A stretch of DNA of 64,000 nt from Curvularia sp. ZM96 (lineage: Eukaryota > Ascomycota > Dothideomycetes > Pleosporales > Pleosporaceae). Shown one piece after another: positions 33,325 through 44,309 of this stretch. Each line of letters starts with the position of its first letter. Position 1 is the first letter of the stretch. Where the stretch lies: NCBI GenBank assembly GCA_022457065.1, contig JAJGBQ010000001.1, forward strand, positions 5,208,001 through 5,272,000, read 5' to 3'. A model generated the notes under the pieces. That model was not told where the DNA came from. It searched no databases and saw only the letters and a program-made list of their open reading frames with translations. The position numbers were made by a program, and so were the translations under genes.

Positions 33325-36300
33325 GTCAAAGAGGTGGAGATTCTACATGTACCATGGATGATGAATTCTTCTTGATGTGTACTTTTTTTTTTCTTATATT
33401 TGTTCTCACGCTCTCCTAGCTACGGCGGGATTGGAGCGGAGCGTTTTGCAAGCGGCATATACCATGGCGTACAGTTTTGGAGTTTTTTTCGTCTCACCAA
33501 GGGAAAGGATCTCAATTGGGGCATGGGATGGAAGGGGATTCTGCTGGTCAAAGGGAAATATGACAGCAACCGGCGTTTTATGGTTTTTGTTATTTGGGTC
33601 TCTTCTTCCCCGTCTTCTCGTAGTCGGTCGTATCGTTCTTATTGATTTAAGAGCACGACAGACGAGAAAGGGGAAAAGAAGGATGCCGATATGATATACC
33701 CCCCAATCAACCAGGATTTTTTGTTTAACTGTCGAATACGATGATTCTTCTCTCAACTCCTCTTGTTTTGAACTTGCTTTGGTCTTGTGGTTTTCTCTCT
33801 CCACGAACTCAGGTCTTTTGCGAATGTATGTACAGGATGGTTCACACCGCCATAGTTTTGGCATTTGGCGCCCAGGCAGGAAATAGGCCTTTCTTGTCTA
33901 CCAAGCCACTATCCTCCTCCCTGCATACATTACTCCATGACCCGGTATAGCCGCCCGGCATTGATTCTACTCCCTGCTCGCTAACATTCGTACCCCACTC
34001 CCATAAACACAATTTTTTGCTGGTTTCCACAGGCAAGTAGCCTGGAATGGAGGGAAAAGGAATAATAGGCAACACGGAGTCTACATACCATAGCAACACT
34101 GACAATGGTAATGGCAAAGGGCCCTGGACAGGGGCAACATGCACCAGGGAAAAAACGGTACATGCACGTACAAGTACGAAGTACACATGCTGACATGCAT
34201 GCACACCCCCACCCTCCGTTACTCACTTACTTATCTTATCCAAATACGAGGCTTAGGGAACAACTGAGCCACTGAGTTTGTCCCGTCCCCGGTCGTTGCT
34301 ACATATGGCCTGAGAGCGCAAATGGCGTGATACTCCGTAGCATTCCAGGGCAACGTGGGGTATAGCTAAGCTTGATGTTATGGATCTAGACGTGTCTGGG
34401 TGTCTATACCAGAGATGGTTGGGGAAAAAAGGGAAGCTGCAAAGAGAGAGAGTGTGTGTGTATTGGGAAGTGGCCGGTGTTTATTTTGTTTTGAAGAGAT
34501 GTAGTAAAGCTGTAAAACTGTGAATATGTGTTTCTTTTCTCTTGCTTCACTTTTTTGTTTTTATTTTAGTTCTTGCTCTATTGGGAGGTTGGGGACCCGA
34601 TCTGCGTGGCTGCACGGACAATGGAGGCTTTTGTGGCTGGTGGTTTTTTTGTCAATTTAATAGTTCTGCTGGGTCTGAGGTTTGCTTTTCTTGCCGTTTT
34701 TGTAAGGTCGTTGTTGTTGGTGTTGGTTCTGAGATAAAGAGACACGGGTTGGCTCCAAAGACAATAGGGCCGAAAAGAGTGTGGCAAGTGATGATGGGGT
34801 AGGATGTTTTCTTTCAGTGAACTGAAACGATATGCAAAGGCGCTACTGTCAGACAGAGGAGAGCACATAGAATGACTCTTGTGCATTGTGGTGGCGTATC
34901 GAAAGTCACAACGCATACTTCTACGTTATGCCTCCACGGAATCACAAGAGAAGAGAAAGAAGAAAATTCCAATAAACCCTTTGAAGACTCATTTTACACA
35001 CTTGCCTTGAAATGACAGTCTTCTCTCTGTCTCTGAACTCGTTAGCGTGCGCCTGTTAGAACCACTACCACATCTCTCCACGTGCTCACTCATTCACACA
35101 CCCCTACACACATACACGTACTTCGTATGTACCAATCATAGACCCCGCATTTTGGACGTCTGCTCACCAACCCTACTCTCCGCCAATACCGCCGAAACGG
35201 CCGCGTGCACGCACCATGACGAAACAAAACACCGAGTCGACATCAGGCCAGAAAAGCAAGTACCACACCAAAAACAAGGTTCATACATCATCTCACCAAA
35301 TCATCTCATTTGGCCGGCCTCAAAAGAAGGAAAAAAACATGAAGGTGAAACTTTAGTACTTCTACGTATTACCCGCGTCTTCACTATTTTTCCACGTCAG
35401 CCAGACTACTAGCTCAACCGCCGAGATGAATCTGACAGCACAAGAAAGCCAGAGAGCGTGAATACGAAGTACTACTTACGTAGGGTTCTTGTTGCCCCAA
35501 GTCCCAAGTCGCTGGCCTCCGCAACCCTTCTACCACGTAGTAGAAAAAAAGGGCCTTCTGCATTGTCGATCCTTTTACTTTTTTTTAAACACCTCTCCTG
35601 CAGCAACTACGTATGTATATAGAAAAGGCCGACGTATGTTACTCCTACGTCACGTAACCTGGCCCCAACAGCTCAAGCTAGATGTCCAAGGCGGGATGTT
35701 GGACTGGCACTTTGGATACATGCGTGGCAAGAAAATTGCAAGTGAATAGGAGAAGAAAGCGGCTTTGATAAGATGCGCAGAACATGAGCAGTAGGAGAGG
35801 CAGGAGAACGAAGTGTGAGGTCGGATAGACCGGGCAGATAGGTCTCGTGGCCGCGAATAGGGCCGCCCAGGGAAGATCGGAGGAGGGGTCGTAGAGGTAG
35901 GGACGGAACGGGTGGGTAGAGTCTCCGTGAGATTTGACAGATGGAAAAGGGTTAGGTGGACTAGAGACAGTTCGGGGACTAGGCAGGACTAATGTTGGGT
36001 ATGGCGGTGGTAGGCTAGGGAAACCCCACTTTGGAGTGGTAGGTAAAGGGTTATGAAGGTAGGTTCTTTGATGGTAATGAGGACCAGAAGATGGAATGTC
36101 ACGCCTTGGATAGACAGAGGAGAGAAACCGTTTTTTGCATTCTCCTCGGATTGAAGCTTGTATGATCGCAACAACCCTAGTACTAAATAAACAATATGTA
36201 AAGAGAAGCATGTATACATGGACATTACACAGCTGCTCATGTCTATGAAACTCCATGAAGCATACGTCGATGCCAGTGCCAAAACTCCAAGCTCAAGATA

Positions 36301-36621
36301 TTCATGAGACATTACTGCATTAACATAATCTAAGTAAAAGATACGGAAAATAGTCCGTAGATGGCTAATTGAAACCGAAAGCGAAATGCAGGTGGTATAA
36401 TGCAAAGTTGCTAAACACATTGTTTGGTACAAGGTGTCAAATCGAGGGCGCGGAGGACGCGCTAGACGCGCCGTTCGGTTTGCGTTCCATGGAAATCAAA
36501 GTAAAAAATAGCATCAGCCAGCACCAGAGTTCCAAACTCAAGCTGCGTAAAAGGTGATGTGCGCCAATAATTAAGGTCTTCCTGCTCCTGCAATTAGCGT
36601 CGCAGAGAGTGCCGAGTCATG
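33325..36621. other. 3.3-kb region without recognisable genes
   Basis: Longest gene-free stretch of the window. It is richer in A/T than its flanks and has T and A homopolymer runs. Between about 34150 and 35660 it is dotted with TACGTA- and GTACTTCGTA-like short palindromic words (see findings). Frames up to 192 residues on the minus strand (near 35678-36256) are Pro/Ser-rich and lack domain character. No terminal inverted repeat, transposase remnant or RNA gene could be recognised by eye. Confidence 0.45.
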
Positions 36622-37698
36622 TCATCGTTTCGCGTCCGCATTGGTTAGATGTTCCTCTGACGAGCGTACTTCTCGTATCGTGATGCGGCTGCCGGCCCTT
36701 TTGTGACGTTTCCCCCGCATAGTCTCTCGTGCTATGCAGTTCTTCAGACACTGCTCCACCAACCAAGGATCAGCGTCGATGATTTCCTCCTTCAGGAACC
36801 AAGTCGAAGTTGTCTTGGAAATAGACACCTTTAGACAGCTTCGCTCGCTGCCAATTTGCTTTTGGAAGTAGTGGTCGAGGAAGGCGTATGAGTCGTCAAA
36901 GGTCTTGTAGCAGCCGTTGCAAGCAAATGTCGCTCTGTCGTCCCTCGAAACTGGATCGAGTGCAACGTGCGAGGTGAAGAGAATGCATCTGGAAGCTGGC
37001 AGTCCAGAGTGGGTTGCTACAGATACAACGGCGCTGCAGTGCGGGCAAATTTCTCGGTCATCATGCTTGTCATGCGGATGTGCCTTTTTCGCTCGTAGTG
37101 TGCTGGATTTTGATTCCTTAAGATCCTTGCGAAGCTGGTCTGCGAACGGACAAAAGACCACCTTGAAGCGTGGCGGAGGCAGGACTGGCGAGAGGATGGG
37201 CGTTTCGAGGCGTGCATATTGGTCGCGTAATGCATTCAAGCAGGCGCGTCGTACACTCTTTGAGGTCGTGATGATGTCGTCGATGGGTATTATTAGCGTC
37301 GGGGAGAAGGCACTGTCGTATAGCGGCTGTCTGATTTCGTATTGGACTCGGAGCAGCTGTGCGGAGAGTACGGCATTGCATTTCTCTGTCCATGGTCAAT
37401 GCCTGCACTTCAAGCCATACAGGCACGACTTACGATCTCCTTCTTCGAATCGCTCGCCAAACGCTTCTTTTCCCGCTTCCATGATTCTCTGGATCTGGCG
37501 GCCAAGGCTTAGAGCTCTGCCAACAGCATCGTCTCTGTTTTTGGTGCCCAAACAGATCCACTTGGAACGTGTGCGCCGGTGACGTGCCTGCCACTGCTCG
37601 TATGCCTCGTGTGCATCTTGAAAGACACGATCAATGTCCCATAGCGTGAGGGACGTGTGCTGGGTCTTCTCCCACGACATGGCGACGTTTGTAGACAT
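36622..37698 (-). CDS. Hypothetical protein with zinc-finger-like C-terminal half
   Basis: Two exons, 37698-37434 and 37385-36622 (48-bp intron, GTAAGT..CAG), give 342 residues from MSTNVAMSWEK; an in-frame ATG 18 bp upstream exists. The N-terminal half is helical and charged (LWDIDRVFQDAHEAYEQWQARHRRTRSKW, LGRQIQRIMEAGKEAFGERFEE), ending with IDDIITTSKSVRRACLNALRDQ. The C-terminal half has ICPHCSAVVSV and, further on, FACNGCYKTFDDSYAFLDHYFQKQ, two C-x2-C knuckles; the second resembles a C2H2 finger whose second His is not obvious. The frame reads cleanly across the intron, with coherent amphipathic helices. I do not know the family; a nucleic-acid or protein-binding role is only possible. 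Confidence 0.72.
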
Positions 37699-38656
37699 TA
37701 TGCAAAAAGTAAACAAACAATATAGCGGATAAAGTAGAGGACGTAAACAGATCGTTATAGAGGGACCAGGGCGACTAAATGCAGGCGAGAACGACAGCTG
37801 AAACGCCCAAACAAGCGGTTAGGCGAGGTTTGATTAGGGCGGTCCTACCGTATTCGGACGACGGCGCAGTGACAACAAGCTTGTTTAGGACGGCAGCGAC
37901 GCAGAAATGATGTCAATTAGGAACAAGGCCCACCAGCCTGCGTGCGGGCGGTGCGCTGGCCTTTTTACATTGCAGCTGTCCCAGACTGTGTCATGCTCGT
38001 GCAGGTGCCAAAGCAGAAGTAGAAAAGCTGAGAGGGCGGAAATTACGCGCATAAAGATTGTCGTATTGTGGCGCGCCTCGGCGGTATTGACAGCATGTCA
38101 AAGCTCGGAGAAGTCTCCGCCGAGGGCAAAGGTGCTTTACTTTTGGAGCCACTTGCGGCTGTGTACGCGAGCCCTGTAGCGTTGCAGCTGATGAACTACG
38201 GGTCCAGCGGGCTCCCTGCCCGGGTGCGAAAACCATCGACGGCGGCGTGTCGTGCGGGCATCGTGATGAGGCTGATGATATGCATGGGAAAAGGAGACAC
38301 TGCGTGGCGCCAATGATCCGAGCACATCCGCCTTGTCGTCCCGTCAGGTCAGGAGCAAAACAACTCATGTATGCGAGGCCGGCTTTGGTGATGATGAACA
38401 CCTTCCTAGTAAGATCGCCTGATATATGCCTCCGTCTCTTGTCTCGCCATCCACGTTGTTGCTTGTTGACAGGTAGTCCGTGGGTAGTTTGGGAGGATTC
38501 GAAGGATGGAGCTCCGGCGCCCTGAACCAGGGTAGCTTGCTCAATCAACCCCGCGCGACCCTTCCGTGTGCCCCGCCATGGAGACGCCCAAGCCTCAATT
38601 CTTCTTCTGGTCATGTCCTCTACTAGGTAATTTTATTATCCTGGATTCTCCAAGCA
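37699..38656. other. Intergenic region, nothing recognised
   Basis: About 960 bp between the divergent zinc-finger-like gene and UreG. A minus-strand frame of 207 residues (37991-38614) has no domain character and is rejected as a gene. Confidence 0.45.
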
Positions 38657-39650
38657 ATGTCTCATAGCCACTCCCACGACGGTGCGTCGCACTCGCACTC
38701 GGCCGCCGACCATGGCCATACCCATGAGATCCTCGATGGACCAGGAAGCTACCTGGGACGTGAGTTGCCAATCATCGAGGGAAGAGATTGGGAAGACAGG
38801 TCGTTTACCGTTGGCATTGGAGGGTAAGATTGGTTTTTGTTGATGAATCTCGACATGACTCGTCTGGCCCTACTGTAGCGACAAGCAGGACCAGAGCAAG
38901 ATAGTAGATGTGGATGGAACGATGCTGACGGAAACAGACCCGTAGGCTCTGGAAAAACCGCTCTTATGCTGGCTCTCTGCAAGCACCTCCGCACACGCTT
39001 CTCCGTAGCTGCAGTGACAAACGACATCTTTACTCGCGAAGACTGCGAGTTCCTGACCAAGAACAATGCCCTGCCCGCGTAAGGCCAATCCGACCTCGCC
39101 CAGGACCGCACTCTCTCTAATCTGAGCTCACAGTGAACGCATTGTCGCCGTAGAGACCGGAGGCTGCCCCCACGCCGCTGTCCGCGAAGACATCTCCGTG
39201 AACCTCATGACGCTCACAAACCTCCACCACAAGTTCAACACCGATCTGCTCCTCATCGAATCCGGTGGCGACAACCTTGCCGCAAACTACTCGCGAGAGC
39301 TCGCCGACTTCATCATTTATGTCATCGATGTCTCGGGCGGCGACAAGATTCCCAGAAAGGGTGGGCCTGGCATTACCCAGTCAGACTTGCTGGTTGTCAA
39401 CAAGATTGATCTGGCCGAGGCGGTAGGCGCGGATCTCAATGTTATGGAGCGAGACAGCAGGAGGATGCGCGAGGGCGGACCAACCATCTTCGCCGTTGTA
39501 AAGAGAGACCAGGGTGTCGACGCTATCGTGGATTTAATCCTGTCCGCATGGAAGGCCTCGGGCGCGACTCAGGCGCGGAAACAAAAGTTTGAGCCTACCT
39601 TGATGGAGGAGAATGAAGAGGGCAAGGAAAGGAGCTACAGTATGACATGA
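38657..39650 (+). CDS. ureG: Urease accessory protein UreG (GTPase, nickel insertion)
   Basis: SIMIBI-class GTPase that drives nickel delivery to apo-urease with UreD and UreF. Exons inferred: 38657-38823, 38938-39078 and 39134-39650 (introns of 114 and 55 bp), giving 274 residues. The His-rich N-terminus (MSHSHSHDGASHSHS, then HGHTHE) is typical of plant and fungal UreG and can bind nickel. The P-loop GPVGSGKT (56-63) is completed by the first splice. Further signature segments are VTNDIFTREDCEFL, ERIVAVETGGCPHAAVREDIS with the metal-binding CPH, LLLIESGGDNLAANYS, and the guanine-specificity VVNKIDLAEAVG. No other urease gene is in the window. Confidence 0.95.
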
Positions 39651-40026
39651 TGCGGGAATTCTCGTAAATAATAAAAACGTTTAAATTTTCACCAGGACAC
39701 CTACTGGACGAATCAGTGTGGTTGGACTGGATTTTCCACAATTGCAAGTCCCGGACAAAGATCAGGTATTCGCATTACAGAGATAATGTTACATGGTCGC
39801 TCACACTGCCACTCTCGCAAAGCTCGTGCCTGTTGGCTTTTATGGGAGTAGTTACGAACCACGGTTCACCACCCTGCATTTGTTCACGAAAGATAGATTC
39901 ACAGCCACATCTCTATGCATAAAAGCGTCGCACTCGTACTTTCCTGTATACCAGCATTGCGTCTACATCTGAATACCGACACCCACCGCGCCTCCGCATT
40001 TAAACCCAAGTACAACCACCGCAAAC

Positions 40027-40655
40027 ATGCTACTCCTCCTCATCTTCCTCCTTCTCTTCCTCCGCTTCATCCTCCGCAACTTTGGCGGCGACTTTACTTT
40101 CACCCTCATCCTCATAACCATGTTCTTCGTCAGACTCAACATAAGTACCGCACCCCTCACTTTTCCATGGCCCCCTCAACTCTTCACTAACTCCATCCAA
40201 AAGAATATTCCACAACAAACACCATAGACAATTTCTCCGACATTGAGAAATCCTGCCGTCTTAAACAACGCCGCGTCAACTACACATCTGATCACAACTC
40301 CATCTCCGACTACGACTACTACAACGAGCAAAGCAAACAGTACACCGCACTCGAGTTCAAAGTCCTCGAACTCAGGCGCGCGAAACTAGAGCACGAGTTC
40401 TATTTTCAGCGCCTGTGGACATACTCTATGCTCGTTCTTTTCTTCTTCCTCTGTGCAGTGTGTATCCCGTACGCGACAGTCTATGCAAGGAACGTATATT
40501 ATCAGCCAGAGCAGGTGTCGAGGCCAGAACATAAGGCTATGGTAAGTTTTGTATCAAGAACGTCGTGTGTGTGACATGTGTTTGCTGACGGAATGGCATT
40601 ACAGGGGTTTATTGCTGCGGTTGCGGTGATTGCGGTGATTGCGCATCAGGTATAG
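40027..40655 (+). CDS. Putative small spliced membrane protein (start uncertain)
   Basis: A gene built from short exons. The firm part is 40228-40541 plus 40605-40655 with a 63-bp intron (GTAAGT..ACAG). It reads ...NNFSDIEKSCRLKQ, SDYDYYNEQSKQYTALEF, LELRRAKLEHEFYFQRLW, the hydrophobic YSMLVLFFFLCAVCIPYATV, and after the intron GFIAAVAVIAVIAHQV and a stop. An acceptor at 40227 (CATAG, with CACTAAC about 35 bp before it) implies an upstream exon. The only phase-compatible frame I found starts at 40027 (MLLLLIFLLLF) and ends 40144 at GTACCG, giving 160 residues. That first exon is uncertain; its sequence is a T/C-rich tract that could instead be a leader. Function unknown. Confidence 0.42.
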
Positions 40656-41067
40656 GAGAATGGGCGTGTGTGTATGATGAGGGGTGGGTTGGAATGGGAA
40701 GAGCGGAGGAGAGTTTTATTAGTTGTCATTGATTGTGCATGGTTTAGATGAATCGGAATTATGTCTACAAGGACTTTGTGTTGGTTGAGCTGTGGAAGGA
40801 AAGAGAAGGCGTTGTAGTATAGTCATGGTGCTCAATGGGGGTATCTCACTCAACTTGCACCAGATATTTTATTCACATTTGATTTTCCTCTGTATGGCAG
40901 TGTTGCCAACCGGAACTAAAAAAGTCATCGAATCGGCCGATTCAGGAGAACCAATCTAACCCTGTCTACACGGTAGGTAGAATCCACAGCCACACCCGCA
41001 ATGTCTTTACCATATTCCGTTTCTCCGTACCACGAACTTATCAGCGCTATCGCAATGTCGCGCCAGT
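40656..41067. other. Convergent intergenic region, nothing recognised
   Basis: About 410 bp between the small membrane gene and the stop of the dynamin-family gene; likely 3' UTRs only. Confidence 0.4.
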
Positions 41068-43442
41068 CTAACGCCTCAGTCCACCCATGGCCTCCCTAAA
41101 CGTCTCCAGACCCCTCTCCAACATAGCCTTCCTAGCCTCCAGATGAACCCTCTGTTGCGTCGTTTCTGGCGGCTCAGCAGCAATGTACGCGACCTGCTGG
41201 TCCGTCATCTCCGTGACTACAAGCGGCGAGAGAATCAAGTCAGGCAGCGGCTCGACCAGATGGCGCTCGATGACTGCCTTGGCAACACTATTGATGAAGT
41301 ACTTCAGCTCGTCGTTGTAATACGCGTGCTGCGTGTCGAGAGCATCAGCGCTGGAGAACTTGTCCATGTTGTACTCGGTCAGTTTCTCCAGTTCAGCAGC
41401 CAGTTTGACCGGATCGACGACGGTGCGCTTGACATCATCCGCGTCAATGAAACGCAATTTCGATTTATCAGTCGCCTGTTTAGTAAGATCCACATGCTTG
41501 CGCAGTCGACTCTTCTGGACCGTCGCGGTGAAGTTGTCGTTGTAAGTCGAGGGGTGGCGTGCCTTGTCCTTGATAATTTTGTGCAGTTCGTCTTTTGCGT
41601 TGGCCAAGGACTTGCTGAGTGCGGCGTCTACGTTGATGTCAATGATGCGGTCTTTGAAATCGGCTGGTGCAGTGGTCTCGACGACGGTGTAGGCGAATTC
41701 TTTACAGGCGCGGGCAACATTAAATATGTGTTGGGATGCGATTTCCTCCCATGGTCCAGACTGCTCCCAGAACAGTTGCGAAATCAGCAAAGGCTGGAAT
41801 GTACCGGGGAGCTCGTAGCCACGGGAGCGCTCGAGCGTCTTCTTGACCCACTGAATGGCTTCTTCTCGAGTAAGCTTTTTGGGCACCGGAAGACCTGTCA
41901 CATCGTCGGATTCTTCTTGTTCCTCCAGCTTGTTCAGCTCCTGTGCTGCTTCGTCATCGTAAGGTGACTCTAACAGGTACTTGTGACCTCTAAGTCGCAT
42001 GTCTTTGGCAAAATTCATGTTGAGGTGCTGGATAACGGCTCGGAAACGGCGAATGTTTTCAGAAGAGTTAACCGCTGCGTTCATGTTGATGGAGCCGAAG
42101 AAAGACGATTCGTAGTATCCCTTTGTGGCAGATTTCAGGATATCATTGGCCTGCGTGCTGATCTTCATGAGGACTATGCGCTGCTCGTGAGTGGTGTTGC
42201 GCTTCTCCCCTAGCTTCTCGATCTCGTTCTCTGTGGTCTGCAGTTTGCGTACCATCTCTTGCTTCAGTGCGGGCAGTTCTTTAATCAAGTGGCTGAGTAG
42301 CACCTTGCTGAGACGGTCGCGTAGCGATTTGACACCCACAAACTCACGAGGTAGGTCGGCATATCTGCCCTTGCTGAAGAAGAGAGCCTCGTCTTCATTA
42401 CGCTCGTCGAAGGAGAAATCCAGTTGATCTTCAGCACGGTTCTTCAGCATGTGCCAACCGCGTTCCAGATAAATGTCTTTGTTTTGAGCGAGCTCGATCC
42501 AGCTCAGCTCGTTCGCGGTCCCTTCCCGAAGAAAGTCCGGTTTGGTGATGATACCGAGGGTACGACGGCCTTGCTCGTCGATCTTGCGACAGTGATCGAG
42601 AATGATCTGGTTGGCAAAATCATTCTTGGCGCTGACGACGGCGAGGATGATAGTACGGGGATTCTTCATGTACTGAGTGACCAGGTTTAGGATCAACTCT
42701 TTATCCGTTTCTGTCTGGGCCTTGTTGGTTGCATGGATAAGGCCAGGAAGATCGACAAGAGTCCTAGACAACGTCAGTTTGCTAATATGTAGGCTTCGGA
42801 AGGTAGGACTTACAGTTGAGGCCTATCAGGACCCATAATCTCGACAGACAGCACATCACGCGAGAATGCCCTCGAGTTGGTGGTGCCTACAGCACCCAGA
42901 CCCATAGCCAGCGTGGCCTCCTCGATGACATCTGGGAGCTGGCTAAAGTCGTGGATCGACTTCTTGAACTCTTTGAGTTTGGCTTGTTCAGCCTGAGGGC
43001 GCTGCTTATCAGGAGTGATCGTGACAGTGCTGGTCGAAGTAGTGGAGCGACGCAGAATGATCTATCTTACGTTAAGCAGTGTAAGAACTCAAAGTATTGC
43101 GAAGCTCACCTCGGTAGCAAAACGTGTGCAGAGGTTTTCCTTGCGAGGGAATGGGATCTCAGTGATCGCCTCCAGCACAGAACTCTTGCCAGACGACTGG
43201 TCACCGCAGACGATGAGCTGAGGCAGTTCGACCACACCACTCAAGCCAGTGCGGCGAAGCTTGTCGACAATGTCCATAACCTTGCGCTGGTCTGCCGACT
43301 GTAGAGACTGCAGAGAGGTCGTTGTGACGCCATCTGAATCCACAGGTGTGGGCGTGGTATGGGCATCAGAGTCCTGATAATCGGTATCGCTGGTGGTGTC
43401 GGTCATGGTTGACATTGTCTTCGTAAGCGCTGGCATGCGCAT
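41068..43442 (-). CDS. Dynamin-family large GTPase
   Basis: Mechanochemical GTPase of the dynamin/Mx superfamily that remodels membranes. Exons inferred: 43442-43110, 43061-42814 and 42763-41068 (introns of 48 and 50 bp), giving up to 758 residues; ATGs at residues 3, 10 and 13 are alternative starts. G1 is GDQSSGKSSVLE (80-91). G3 is DLPG (198-201), assembled by the second splice. G4 is TKPD (267-270). The middle domain and stalk are helical, and the C-terminal GED-like region ends FINSVAKAVIERHLVEPLP...VYIAAEPPETTQQR-like sequence. No PH or Pro-rich domain is present, so it is closer to Mx-like or fungal-expanded dynamins than to Vps1 or Dnm1. These expanded fungal members have mostly unknown roles. 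Confidence 0.9.
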
Positions 43443-44309
43443 CTAGAGTTGTGTTTGAATTTAAGGAAGAAAGTTGAATGTGGTAGAGCAAACTGTTTTA
43501 TGTTTGGTTGAGGTGAGGGTGATTTTAAGGTGAGAGTGAAGGCTGTGCCGCAGAAGAGCAAACGCACAACTGTTTCAGCCTCATGGGCGGCTATCTAGGC
43601 AACTACATGATCAGGCGGCTACATGATAGTGCGAATAGCTTACGAAAAGCTTCGCTCAATATTTCAAATACTACATTGTGGATGTTCCAGATTGAAAATG
43701 GGAAGAAAGATAGTGTAGAGTGTATAGTTCCATGCCAATAAAGGTAGAAAGTAATGACGCAGAGTAAAGAAGCGTTCCCTTAAGCATATAGAGTCTACCA
43801 GATATCTATTTTTTCTATTTCACTTGTCAAATCACTAGTTATTAGATTTTAGTTGTCTTATTTACATTCTTGTAATGCACACTCTTAATCTACTATTAAC
43901 CAGCAACCCATAAATGCTAATCTTCTTGTATGGCCTTCTGGTACCTTCTCACTGATCACTTCCATGCAACTCCGCTGGAACAATGATATTCTCCCACTCT
44001 CTGGATGTGCATAGATCACGTGGAAGAGAGGTGGTTTGTTGGCGGCAGTAGGAGGTTTGTGCTGCTGAAGAGCAGACGCATGTCCCTGCATAGCAAGCAT
44101 TTCTTATAGCTCCATAGTGCATGCGTAAATACCATTGTCAAATTTCCGCATAGCAAGTATAGAAGAATACAGTCCGATCACAATCGTTCGCTCAATTTCA
44201 TCCAGAATCATCGTCAGGCCCGGACGGGATGCAAGAATATAGTTCGATTGATAAACGAGAACGCTATGGACAAAGAAAAGAATAGTACGCAGACAAAACT
44301 ACAAACAGC
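43443..44309. other. AT-rich intergenic region, nothing recognised
   Basis: About 870 bp. From about 43600 to 43890 it is distinctly A/T-rich. It holds the dynamin-gene promoter and the FAT1 3' flank. No transposon remnant could be recognised. Confidence 0.4.

Noticed and set aside
35678..36256. 192-residue minus-strand frame in the gene-free region
   Set aside because: Pro/Ser-rich without motif, no intron logic and no recognisable homologue; probably chance.
37991..38614. 207-residue minus-strand frame next to UreG
   Set aside because: Composition is random-like (many Arg, Cys, Gln) and it overlaps the likely UreG promoter.
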